Positions 1 to 11,189 of a DNA stretch of 64,000 nt are shown in pieces. Below the pieces are notes generated by a model. The model worked only from the letters and a program-made list of their open reading frames with translations, did not search any database and had not been told where the DNA came from. Positions within the stretch are counted from its first letter, which is position 1. Every line of letters begins with the position of its first letter. Origin of the DNA: Thermothielavioides terrestris NRRL 8126. Its lineage: Eukaryota; Ascomycota; Sordariomycetes; Sordariales; Chaetomiaceae. A program made the translations under genes and the position numbers. The stretch is taken from assembly GCF_000226115.1 (NCBI RefSeq), contig NC_016457.1, positions 8,370,001 through 8,434,000 of the forward strand, read 5' to 3'.

Positions 1-2778
1 CGGCTCCATCCAATTCCAGTAAGGCATCGCCGTCAGCGAAGAAGCGAGGGTCCTGGATAGCAGCCTGGAAGTCCCGGTCCATGCATCTCTTTGGATCCAC
101 CTGCAACCTCGCTGCCGCTTCCAGACTGCTCATATTGAGACGCGTGGCAAGCTTCATGACCTCTTGGCGTATCTGTCGGTATCTGTATGCCAACGGCCGG
201 ACATGGCCAGTAAAGTTCCATACCGGGATCACCTTGTCCTGATAGGCGAACAGAACGAAATTCAACAGCGAGACAAGGTCGAGTCCCTGGAAGCACACGA
301 GTGACACGCCATTGTCATCGGTGACGCTCAAGACCTCGTTGCTGAACGACCCCGCCTTGCGGAATTGCGCAAGTGCGCTCCGCAAGACCGGGCTTCGCGC
401 GGCGAGCAGCCAACCATGGATGGGTATCCGAATGTTGGGCGAGCTGGACGTGCTGACGGCTGCATCGAGTGGGTCGTTCCGGTACGACCAAGACGCGAGG
501 TGCTGTGCCAGGTCATGTTCGATGTCGGACGATTTGAGCACTTCATAGGCTACAGAGCCGACACGGGTTCCAAGCTCGCCGTTGGCCCAAAACGTCCGAA
601 CCTCATCCTTCGGGCTTTTGGGCTCCGAGGCCTGAAAGCCAGCGAGGGGATTCAGCGGCGCCATGTCCTCCCACAACGACTGGTCGTCAATCGCCAACTG
701 CTCCTTCATCACGTCCGAGTCCTTCCGGATAGCGGCAAAGGCGCCAAAAGCAGAGGCCCGGACGGTAACCACCTTGGTGATGTACGGCACGCGCTGGAAC
801 TTGTAGTCCTTCCGCTTGGACTCGGAGGGGCCGGACGACGCATCTTTGGCTTTCGCTCGCTTGATCCTCCGCCACACAGCTCCGGATTGGGTACTGATTA
901 TGACGGAACCGTGTTCACCGACCCCGACGGAGCGCACACCATCTTTCTTGGCAGACCATATGCACTGCGGTTGTGTAACGGCACCCTTAATCTTGGAAGG
1001 GTTTGTCGTTGACGTGGTCGAGGGGTTCGTCTCGATCTTGTGGTTGAGGTTCATTGTGAACAGGTCTCCGCGTCGGGACAGAGCAGCAATCGTCTCTCCC
1101 CCAGACGTCACGTAATGGATCTGGTTCCAGCCGGGCTCGTAGCGGTTCAACACCCCGATGTTACCAACCAACTCGATGTTGGCAAATGGGAATTTCACAA
1201 TGTGATAGCCATAAGCAGTGAACACGCAGACCGTGTGGTTTTGGAGCAAGATCGTGGTGGCCTTGTCGATCGCGGTCACCATGACGATCGGCGACGAAAA
1301 CAAGGAAGCTGCGACTTTTCTCGGCGTTGGTTGGAATTCGAGCGACCTCGAATCGGCGTCCATAAGCGCGAGCTGGCCGACGTTTTTGCCCCAGCAATAC
1401 AACGACGCGCCGGTGTGCGCAACGGAGTGAATCGAGGAGGCTGCAATGCCGATGATAACCTCCTTCTTGAGGGGTCCAAAAACCTGACGTGGCACGGTGC
1501 TAATGGGGTCTTCGTCCTTCTTGACGGGTTCGGGGAGCGTGTAGCCCAGTTGGCATTGGGCATTGTTTCCCCAGGTCCACAAGGCGCCGGTGTCGTCAAT
1601 GGCCATGGAGTGGTTCTGGCCTAGGGCAACCTGGACAACCCTCCGGTCGGCAAACGGCCCTTGGACCGGCGTGTACGTGAAGCGCGTGTTCTCGTCGCCC
1701 AGTCCAAGCCGGCCACCACGGCCGATGCCGCAGACGTAGAGGTTCGAGACAGGATCCGCAGTTAGCACAGCGCTGTGCAGCTTCGACAAGACCACGTCCT
1801 GGATCATGAGAGGCCGGTACAGAACCAAGGCGGGGATCTTAGCCACATCCTGTGACGGCGGCCCATCTGCGCCCACCGCCTGGAGATAATCTCTGTGGAA
1901 TCGCCGTAACAAGTCGTCCGGGCGGTTGAGGTGCACGCGCTCGGGGAATTGGCGATCATCCTCGTCACCAAAGCCCAAAGATAGGTTCCGATTGCTGCCG
2001 AATGCGTAGAGGTCCTCGCCGGCCGTACTTGCGCTCTTCGTGCCTCTACCGTCGCATCAGAATACTGGAGTGCAGAAGCAGGTCTGCGACTGCAAGTGGT
2101 TAAGACGCAGACTCACAAGGACTTATCGAGAACGGCGTCGGCCTCGTCGCTGTCGGAGCCATCGCCGGGCTTCTCCTGCTCGACCAACCGCTTCAGGCTG
2201 CGCTCGCCAATGGTTGTGTGATACAGATCGAAGGGGCTGTTGCCCTCGTGGTCCTTCGTCTTGATGAGCTGCCCAACGCGATGCAGCGACGCCGTGTGCC
2301 CTGTCAAGTCCTTGCGCTCCTTCTCTAGCAGCAGTCTTGCAATGGATATGTTGCCTGCGTATAGTGCCCGGTGGAGCGCATTCCAGCCGCTCTCGGGGTC
2401 TTGCACATAGATGTCAATTGCGGGATGTTCGAGAAGAGCCTCCACAAACAGGAGGGCATTCTCGGCGGTCGACGATGCTGCGCGCAGCAGAACTGTGAGA
2501 CCGGCGTGGTCGCGGCTGTTGACTTCGCTTCGTCCGAGGCCAGCGTGCCCATGGCGCGCGCTTCCAGAACCTATTCCAGAGCCTGGCCCAGGCTTGCGCG
2601 ACTTGGTGGCGGCGCGCGGCGAGGTGCCATAGCCCGGGCTCCCAGGCGGCCCCGCAGTCAAGTTTGAGCCCCGAGGGCCGCTCTGGGCGCCGTGGGCGCC
2701 GTGGGCGGCGGGCGCGAGAAGGCGTCGAAATTTGTCGACATCGTCTTCCCAGTAGTATTTCCACAGCAAATGCGTCAT
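1..2778 (-). CDS. Ankyrin-RCC1-BTB protein (IBtk-like), C-terminus beyond the window
   Basis: Partial gene. Exon 1 is 2778-2117 and exon 2 runs from 2045 to beyond position 1, giving at least 900 residues. Exon 1 encodes a glycine/proline-rich stretch and then ankyrin-like repeats (GWNALHRALYAGN, DHEGNSPFDLYH). Exon 2 encodes RCC1-type blades: DLYAFGSNRNLSLGFGDE, then LYVCGIGRGGRLGLGDE, LWTWGNNAQCQLGY and LYCWGKNVGQLA. A BTB-like region follows from about residue 710 (IPIHGWLLAARSPVLRSAL). The order ankyrin, RCC1, BTB matches the family of inhibitor of Bruton tyrosine kinase and fungal Btb3-like cullin-3 substrate adaptors, so a role in ubiquitylation is inferred. The intron has donor GTGAGT and acceptor GTAG, chosen because it joins SL to GTKSAS in frame. 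The start codon is the first in-frame ATG before the ankyrin region. Identity is confident; targets are unknown. Confidence 0.88.
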
Positions 2779-5458
2779 GTGCCGGATGCTTGTCGCGGGT
2801 CGTCTCTCGGAAGCTTCGAGCGCACCTCGCTGTGGTCTCGCAGGATCACGGCCTGTTTAAAGGTGCGATAGGAAGCTTCGTGAAAGACTACCCTTGCGTC
2901 GACGTCGTCAGGGCTGGAACCCCCAGGCTTGTGCGTCAGAACAATTCGCCGCAATTTTTTTTGTGGCGTGGCGATTTCGTGCAGGGACGCGGCTTCCTCG
3001 GAGGAATGGCTTTTGTTAGCTCAGCTGCGCGGTCGGACTCGGTGCCAGATAACTATTCGCGCGTCCTCGGGAAGGTGTGTCAGTTCGGATCCTGGGTATA
3101 TTAGTTCTGAAGCCTAGCAAGCGATATCGTGCGGTGTCCAAGGGACGATCCGGTGCGCTCGAAACGAAGCTTGCTCAGTCTTCCGAGTTCGAGACACGGG
3201 TGCTCAAAACGAACCGCGACTGGGGGTTCACTTGAGTGACGACCCCACGCTCGACCCCCGCCGCAGTGCAGTGTTGAGCAGCAAGGCAGCCCCACATCTT
3301 TACTCCGGACCCCGGCCGTCCCCCAATCAAAAGCCCATCTTCAACCCGTGCTCAGCTTTGAGGCTCCCGCGACTCGACACTGCACCGATCGAGTGTTCGC
3401 CTTCAGTTCTTGTCGGTCAAAAGGGGTTCGGTTAAACATCACCAGACTGTCTAGACGACACGCTACATAGGCCACGCGGTGGGAAGAACCGACGTGTCGG
3501 TTAAGAAACTATTATATAGTACGAAGGTGGTGCGCGCAACCCGGTACTGGATGCTTTGGTACCTACTGAAGCATGCAGTGTTGTATAGAGCCCCAGGGCA
3601 CGTCTTGGTTGCCAGGTGCGTGGGACGCTGGCGCGGGTTGGTTTCAGACGCTGTCATCGGCGGGAACCTAGCTTGGCTTGGGACCGGGAGGTCCATGAAC
3701 TTAAACCCGAACAGCGGCCTGTCGGCAACTTCATGTGGTTGTGAAAGAGATTGAAAGAGACGCAAGAGAACTTGGAATCCCCGTCGAAGCATAACCAAGC
3801 TACCCAAGTCCCGAGATATCCGATATCCTGTCCCCAAAGAGACGGAGCTGTGCAAAGCTCCTTGTGTTGTCTCGTGATTAACTCGTCGATTGGTTAAGGG
3901 ATATGATTAATTAACATGCTCCTCTCTACGGAATAATCTACGGGTGAATCACTGCCAAGGTCGCTTTCTGGCAAAGTACTAGGTACCGTAGGTATGTATC
4001 TGGCCACAGTGGGATTGATCTTACACTCCTGTAGGCAGATAACATGCTACCCTACTGATTCCGAGTGAACCTGGAAGGAACGGGAGGTTGATTTTCATGG
4101 TCTCGGCTGGGTAGGGCCGTCGTCTGCTCTTCAACGTCTCCAGCCGCACATACTCAATGTCGAAGACCCAGGTTAATTAGGTACTCACTGAAGCTCCAAG
4201 TGTAAACACAAACAGATAGGCAGCCCGTCCGGTTGATCTGATCGTTTTTCGGCATTCCTACGTGGCAAACCGCCTTGCGCCTGCACCTGCTCACCCCCCA
4301 GGACCGGTCTCCCGCCATGGGGCCTGCCGCGGCTCCTTGGACGGACGAGGCTTTGTGCGTTGGTCAGACGCGGTCACTGTGGCTTTAGGGTTTGCGTTTG
4401 AGGTTCGTGGACAATTCAACGTTGCCGAATCTGTTGCCAATTGCAGAGACAAGAAGACACAGGAATGAATCGGTTCTCCGCCAGAAGCATGAGACGGGAC
4501 GGGATGGCGACACATCGTCGAATGGAAGTTTTCATTACTTTCGAGCGCGCCGCGCCCGTTACACCGTAAGGGGCAGTATTCCCGACACAGCAGCGCATAG
4601 CATCCAGTGTAGGCGTATCGTGGCAAGAAAGCTGACGTTGGCGACTCGGACTGCCCGCAGACAGCCGCATCCGTCCGCGCCGCAGCCAGGCTGGTCCGCT
4701 CTGGGTTCCGAGTTAGCCCTGCGCGACATTCAGCTTCCGTTCCAAGGGACCCTTCGGGCGCCCGCGGAGCCCGAAAATGGGGGGCGGCGGTGACGTGGCT
4801 GCTCCATCCGCATCTCCTGGGCTGTCAGCATCATGGAAGTGCTGTTGAGATACGGAGTACTATTCTTTGTGTATGAACGCACTCCGATGGAAGGCCGTAG
4901 ATGGTTGGGGGTGAGGCGACGGAGTACCACCCCCCTACCTACTTTATCTGTCTCGGTTGGTTCCTGAGGCTGTTGTCTCCCTCGCGGCTTTCGGTAGCCG
5001 CGGGCCATAGACCTCATTACCTACGGCGAGGTGACTCGCTGAATGATTACACAGTAGACGGCAAGGCATAACTATGGATTAAGGCGCATCCGATGATGCC
5101 TGCAGCAGTGAGTCTATTTCGAAGTTCTCGTTTCTTTTTTCCCTCGGTCTCATTCTCGCCTCCTTGCAGGCCAGTCCTGTCCTCACTCCTAGATCTCTAG
5201 ACTCTCGGTATTTGGCTCAGTCGTCAATCCATCATCGCCATCGTCACTATCGCTTCCGACCCTTGAGAGAAAGTCATAGAATCTACATAGATAGGCGTTC
5301 CATATTCTTCGTCTTCATTGTGTCGCGACTGGCGCCATTCTAGAGTTGGCAGTCTCACGCTCGACACCCAGAACCACTTCGATTCTTCGGCCTGGCAGTC
5401 ATCCACCGCCCTGCAAGAGCAACAGTAGTGTCAGACCAGGGATTAGATCTTCACCACC
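2779..5458. other. Gene-free interval, divergent promoter side
   Basis: This 2.7-kb interval lies between the start of the ankyrin/RCC1/BTB gene (minus) and the start of the RTA1 gene (plus), so it must hold both promoters. Only short frames without family resemblance occur. Base composition is mixed, with AT-rich patches near 3.85-4.25 kb. Nothing that reads as a gene, tRNA or transposon was seen. Confidence 0.6.
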
Positions 5459-6647
5459 ATGGCGTCGGCGACCGCAACCGCGCCGGCGGGCACCGAGACC
5501 TTCTCGGTGAACCCGTCGCCGGACGAGATCGCGCTGTGCACGATCGACACCTGCCCGATCAACTCGTCCTTCTACATGTACCGGCTATCACTGGCGACCA
5601 ACGTGGCGTTCGCGGCCATCTTCGGCTTCCACTTCGCCGCCTTCACCGCGGTCTGGGCCTGGACGCGCCGCGGCACGAGCTTCACCGTGCCCTTCCTGCT
5701 CGGCATCGCCTGCGAGATCGTCGGCTACGCGGGGCGCATCAAGTCCTACTACAACCAGTGGGAGGAGACGGGCTTCTTCATGCAGATCATCGGCCTCACC
5801 ATCGGCCCGGCCTTCCTGTCCGCGAGCGTGTACCTGTGCCTGTCGCGCATCGTGGCCATCTACGGGCCGGCCAACTCGCGCATCCCGGCCGGGTGGTACA
5901 CCCGCATCGTACGCCGTGCCCTCTCTCCCCTCACCCTTCTTTCATTCTTTCTTTTTTTCTTTCTTTTTATTTTCTCTCTTCCATTCCTCCAGAAACTAAA
6001 CTAATTCCACCCCTGATGCCGCCAGTTCATCCCCTGCGACATCGTCTCCCTCGTCCTGCAAGCGGGCGGCGGGGCGGCTGCGTCGGTGGCGCTGGACAAC
6101 CACACGAGCCTGGACCCGGGCGACAACGCGATGCTGGCGGGGCTGATCCTGCAGGTGGTGACGCTGGCCATCTTCGTCGGGCTGTGCGCCGACTTCGGGC
6201 TGCGCACGTGGCGGCGGGCGCGGGCGGTCGGGTGCGCGGCGGCGCTGCCGCAGGACGCGGCGCTCGCGCGCGCCCGCGCCTCGTGGTCCTTCCGCGGTTT
6301 CCTGGCCGCGCTCGGCCTCGCGGTGCTGGCCATCTTCTGGCGGTCCGTGTACCGCTCCGCCGAGCTGAGCCAGGGCTGGACCGGCCCGCATGTACGACCA
6401 GTGGATGTTCGTCGGGTTCGAGGGCGTCATGGTTGTCGCGGCCGTGTCGGCCCTGCTGGTTTTCCACCCGGCCGTGTGCCTGGGCGAGCTGATCGAGCTG
6501 CACGCGGAGACGGCTAGGGTAAGGGCAGGGCAGGAGGAGGAGCTCGGCGAGGAGCGCGAGATGGTCAAGTTTGCTCGCGGTGTGGCTGGCGGTGGCAGCT
6601 CGGACGACAACACCGAGCATGGGGAGCGCCAGCCTCCGGTGCCATAG
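5459..6647 (+). CDS. RTA1-family seven-helix membrane protein, apparent +1 frameshift
   Basis: Exon 1 is 5459-5908 and exon 2 is 6026-6647, with a GT-AG intron between them rich in CTTT. The product is about 356 residues if one base is discounted. Family marks include the hydrophobic helices from FAAIFGFHFAAFTAV onward, GIACEIVGYAGRI, IIGLTIGPAFLSASVYLCL, PCDIVSLVLQAGGGA and FWRSVYRSAELSQGWTG. RTA1/RSB1-type proteins are fungal plasma-membrane or ER proteins linked to resistance to 7-aminocholesterol or export of sphingoid bases; the substrate here is unknown. At about 6385-6389, just after SQGWTG, the frame moves by one base: the last helix (MYDQWMFVGFEGVMVVAAV) and acidic tail are read only after skipping one C in a CCC run. 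This is either a sequence error or a recent disabling insertion; otherwise the gene looks intact, with coding bias on both sides. Confidence 0.85.
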
Positions 6648-7674
6648 TGAGGGGGTGGGATAGGGGCTGAGAGAATTAGGGTTGCGATGTGCAGGGTGGG
6701 TGTGTTTGTTGTCATTATCCTCGAGGCGAAGTCCAGTGGCGTCAGGTTAGATTTCGTGCTCTCTCTTTTTGACGTTAGGGTTGGCTATTTGTCTTTACTC
6801 CAGACGGTGTTGGATTTGAGCATCTTGATGTAGCGCCTCCGTAAGTTCCATAGACCAGCTTAGTTCGCCTGTCTGCTAGTACTGCTTGCACCACATGCAT
6901 CCCTCCAAGAATCCTCGCAATCATAGACACCAGTTCTCCACAACACCCCTATCCGCTTTTACTCGGGTTCATCTAGGGTCGCTCAAGGTTGCTTCGGAGG
7001 ACCATGAGAAACACAGCATGATAAGGAGAGAGTGGTCTAAATAGCAGTTGAAAGGGGTGACATTGGCTGCTGGCCATCCATTCCGGACGGCTCCTGCTTC
7101 TCCAGCAGTGCCATGCTAAATACCAATCTCAGCGACTACCTGGAGTCCCGGATCCCTCAGATCCAAAAGAGTCGACACCGGAACGGCCCCAGGATAGAAC
7201 TTCGTCGGCGCGGGCGGGACGATGAACGGAGCGTTTGAGAGCGGCGGCTGCTTGTAGTCATGGGCATCGTGGGGGTAGCATCCAAGCACATCAAGCAATC
7301 CGCGGCTACTTTTCTTGCGAGCTCGGTGCGAATGTAACCAAGCGGCGGCATCGGGTTGTTCGTTGCTCTAAGGGTTAGGGCTGGCCCCTCCGATGTGTCT
7401 CCGAGCGTTTCCTGCCCAGCGCCACGGGCAGCGGGTGATCTTGCAGATGTGGGGGTGCGGGTTGGATGGAGGTTGACCCCCTCCCCACACTCCACCCAGC
7501 TACCAGCAGCTTTGGGTGGGTTACTGAATCCGGGCAACGACACTTTGCATCCGCATCCGCACCTATCCGCATTTTTAGAGATACCCAAACCTTGGCCACT
7601 GTCCATTCTTTTTTTTGTTATTCCCCTTTTTTGCGTCCCTTCCCTCGTACCCTGCGCCCGACAACCGCCTCGAA
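6648..7674. other. Intergenic interval, nothing gene-like
   Basis: This interval follows the RTA1 stop and precedes the carrier ATG. It holds the RTA1 3' region and the carrier promoter and leader, including T- and C-rich tracts just upstream of 7675. No coding unit, tRNA or repeat was recognised. Confidence 0.6.
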
Positions 7675-8960
7675 ATGGCGTCAGAAAAAGCCCCGCTGCC
7701 GTTTGGCTACACCTTCATGGCCGGTGAGCGCATTTCGAGCAAACCCCGACACCGCTCGCAACCCGGCCGACTGCTAACCATGGCTACGCAACAGGCGCCA
7801 TCGCTGGCATTTCTGAAGCACGTCGATTAAAGAACCCCAATAACTGGCCCAATTGACATGCTAACACCCCAGCGCGCATAGATCCTGGTCATGTAAGCCG
7901 TCCCTGGCTGGTGGTCGCGTGCTCCGATCCCGATACCATTCCCGATCCCGCTGCCGATCCCGATTCCGATCCCGTGCTGATCCGCTGCTCGACAGGTACC
8001 CGCTAGACGTCGTCAAGACACGAGTGTGAGACACCGCCCGCCGCCCGTATCGATGCCCCCCTGCTCGCCCCCCGCCCCCGCGCTGACGCCGAACACAGAC
8101 AGCTGCAGACCGGCAAGGGCGCCGGTGCTGATGCCTACAGCGGCATGCTCGACTGCTTCCAGAAGATCATCCGCAACGAGGGGTACGCACTCGATACATT
8201 CTTAGACAGGGAAGGACCGGGAAGGCGGCGATGTTGACGACTTGGCAGTTTCTCGAGACTCTACCGCGGCATCACCGCCCCGATCCTCATGGAGGCGCCC
8301 AAGCGCGCGACCAAGTTCGCCGCCAACGACAAGTGGGGCAGGTTCTACCGCGACCTGTTCGGCCAGCAGACCATGACCCAGTCACTCTCGGTGCTGACGG
8401 GCGCTTCCGCCGGTGCGACCGAGTCGTTCGTCGTCGTGCCCTTCGAGCTCGTCAAGATCCGCCTCCAGGACAAGGCGTCGGCCGGCAAGTACAACGGCAT
8501 GCTGGACGTGGTGATCAAGACGGTGCGCAACGAGGGCATCCTGGCCATGTACAACGGCCTCGAGTCGACGCTATGGCGCCACATCCTCTGGAACGCCGGC
8601 TACTTCGGCTGCATCTTCCAGGTCCGCCAGCTGCTCCCCAAGGCCGAGACCAAGAGCGGCCAGACGGGGAACGACATCATTGCCGGCACCATCGGCGGCA
8701 CTGTCGGCACCATCCTCAACACCCCCATGGACGTCGTCAAGTCCAGGATCCAGAACACCGTCAAGGTCGCCGGCCAAACACCCAAGTACAACTGGGCCTG
8801 GCCCTCCGTGGCCACCGTCGCCAAAGAGGAAGGCTTCGGCGCGCTCTACAAGGGATTCATCCCCAAGGTCCTCCGGCTCGGACCGGGCGGCGGTATCCTG
8901 CTCGTCGTCTACACTGGTGTGATGGACTTCTTCCGCAAGATGCGGGACGGCAAGGCCTGA
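7675..8960 (+). CDS. odc1: Mitochondrial 2-oxodicarboxylate carrier
   Basis: Six exons, 7675-7723, 7795-7817, 7882-7892, 7996-8025, 8099-8182 and 8249-8960, give 302 residues, close to yeast Odc1/Odc2. All three mitochondrial-carrier signatures are present: YPLDVVKTRVQLQ in repeat 1, VPFELVKIRLQ in repeat 2 and TPMDVVKSRIQ in repeat 3, each followed by a repeat-end element (NEGFSRLYRG, NEGILAMYNGL, EEGFGALYKG). The N-terminus GAIAGISEILVM and the KRATKF segment fit the oxodicarboxylate subfamily. The protein exchanges 2-oxoadipate and 2-oxoglutarate for other dicarboxylates across the inner mitochondrial membrane, linking lysine and glutamate metabolism. Introns cluster in the first repeat. 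Exon 3 is only 11 bp. Intron 2 appears to begin with GC (GCACGT) instead of GT. The start is the only ATG giving the short hydrophilic leader before GYTFMAG. Confidence 0.93.
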
Positions 8961-10813
8961 ATGAAAAGATCCCTGGGTGCGCGACTGTACTTGAATATTG
9001 AAGACGGTGTTGTCGGCTGTACATAGAGCGATGGAAGACCGCCTTGTTGGCCGCTTCATTGGTTAGACTAGACCCCTCAGGGCATCCATCATGCGGGAGG
9101 TATATAGCCAATACACTAGCATCAATCAAAAGATGACCGTGGATCATCCCGAATCCGAGGTGCTTTTTGCCGTTGACGATATGTGACCCAGGCCCCTATC
9201 TCATGCAACCCGCAGTCACCAACCGCAGCCCTAACCATCCGAATAGGCACTGTGTTATTTCGCATTTGCTTGAAGTTACTATCAATGTTCTAGTTCCCAC
9301 TTGATCATGAGAGGTTTCGACAGAACTACTATGCTATCGGCTCAATGATGGCCCGAGCAGGAGACAAGCAACTAAGATGGTTGGGCGTACAAAACCATTC
9401 TAGAATCTCCCGCTCATCATCGCTATGAGCGGTGCTTTGAATACTCACTGACCCCGTGGAGTCCGAGCTGCAGTGTCTGTCGAGCTGATTCTTCAAGCGG
9501 AGCGATGGAGGGCGAACGACGGCAGCTTCCCCTGGCCTCCAACGACACAACACAACACAGCCATGGCCGCTCCCTCAATTCCTAAGAACTGTGTCGGGAA
9601 TCTGTCTCAAGGGACTTCGCCACATGCATATCAGTGCCCACTTTCGCCCAGGCCTCCTCATCGCCTAGGAAGCTACGAAGAGGCTACGAAGGGGGATCAG
9701 TGCTTGAACTTACTCACAACCTCGATTTCCTATCCCGACCACTGGCAGCCATTGTCGCTCCTCCGCCGTTGGTCTTCCCTGCGAAGGAGAATAACGGCCG
9801 ACCAGGAAGGCGTGGATCAACATCTGGCCCAGTTGTTTCATTACCTCAGATTCTTCCGCAAACCACCATCAAGCCTTCAACAATATACAGAAAGCGCTCT
9901 CTTGATCTGAGCTCGCAGTTACTTCCAGGTCCTGCCAGGTTCGTCGTCTCCTCGCCCTAATTTCTCCTGCTCTGCTTCCAAGTTAAGCCACCATACGGTG
10001 CCTTTCTCCAGTCTGGCTGAGTGATATCATCCTTCATTGCATTCAAAGATTCTCTTTCCTCCCCATCAACCCAGTCAGTATCCGCATATATCGCCTCAGG
10101 CAACTCGTGAGTATACTTTTGACCCTCCCCTCCTTCCCTTCAGCTACCTACCTTACCTTCCAATAACTTATTCCGGGCAGTTTGGCAGCCCCCGGCGGCC
10201 TTTCTGCCTTGCTTCCTTTACCCATCACTCCTTCCAGCCTCGATTCATCAAAAACAATCAAAAACCTCCCAGCAAACCTGGCATCTTGCGCTCCTTCCAC
10301 TCACTCTGCCCGCTGTTGGGCGAATCAAGGTTGAGGTTTTTTCCTTTCACAATATCAGGTGATAAGAGAGCTTCACTGTTTTCTCTTTTCTACTCCAGAT
10401 TCAACTTCACCGCCCGATCTCCGCCCCAAATTGCGTTGTTGTTTTTTCCACGACTTTCAACAAGGCGTTGAAAGTTTATCAGCCATCAAGCATGCTTTCG
10501 AGGCATCATAGATCATAGTTCACTGCTTACTCGGAGACAGCCTCACCGCACTTGAACCTTGAGTCGGGTAGCAGCATAGAGCCCCAGAGCCCTACCTTCC
10601 CGCCTCTCATCGTTTAAGCAGAGCTCCAGTCTCAACAAATCATCTTCTCTTCTAAACCCCATACTTGAGATACTTCCCGATCTGGCAACTACTTCGGTTT
10701 ACTTTCATTGATCATCATCTCATACCGCTTCTTATCTCTTCTACCTCTACTCCTCTCCTTCTGCCAACCCAATTTGAGATACGCCCTACTTCAAGCACAC
10801 CCGGCATTAGACC
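8961..10813. other. Intergenic interval with long pyrimidine-rich leader
   Basis: This 1.85-kb interval lies between the carrier stop and the F-box-like gene. From about 9960 to 10800 the plus strand is strongly C/T-rich (many TCCTTCC and CTTCTC runs), typical of fungal core promoters and long 5' leaders. Several short upstream frames with ATGs occur, for example at 10037 and 10665, but they lack coding character and would be upstream ORFs at most. Confidence 0.55.
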
Positions 10814-11120
10814 ATGGACGAGAACAACGACCAGCCCCGTCGAGGGGCGCGGGCTGCCGCGCTGTTGTGCGGCAACCCCGAGTGCCAGCGCACCGTGAGC
10901 ACGCTGACCGGCGAGCTTGACCGGATCCACGGCTTCCTCCAGAACGTCGACCAGAGAGAGAAGGAACTCGCGGCCAGAAACAGAGAGCAGGCGACCAGAA
11001 TCAGCGCGCTCGAGGCGGAGAATGAGGAGCTCAAGGCTAAGCTTTCTGGCCATGGAAAACACACCCAGCGGGTAGGCCGGTTGATGTGCTCCCGTTCTTG
11101 TGTCTCCCGCCTTTCCTCCT

Positions 11121-11189
<69 letters not shown>

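Noticed and set aside
365..1012. 215-residue plus-strand frame at the left edge
   Set aside because: It lies over the BTB and RCC1 coding sequence of the minus-strand gene, which shows clear domains.
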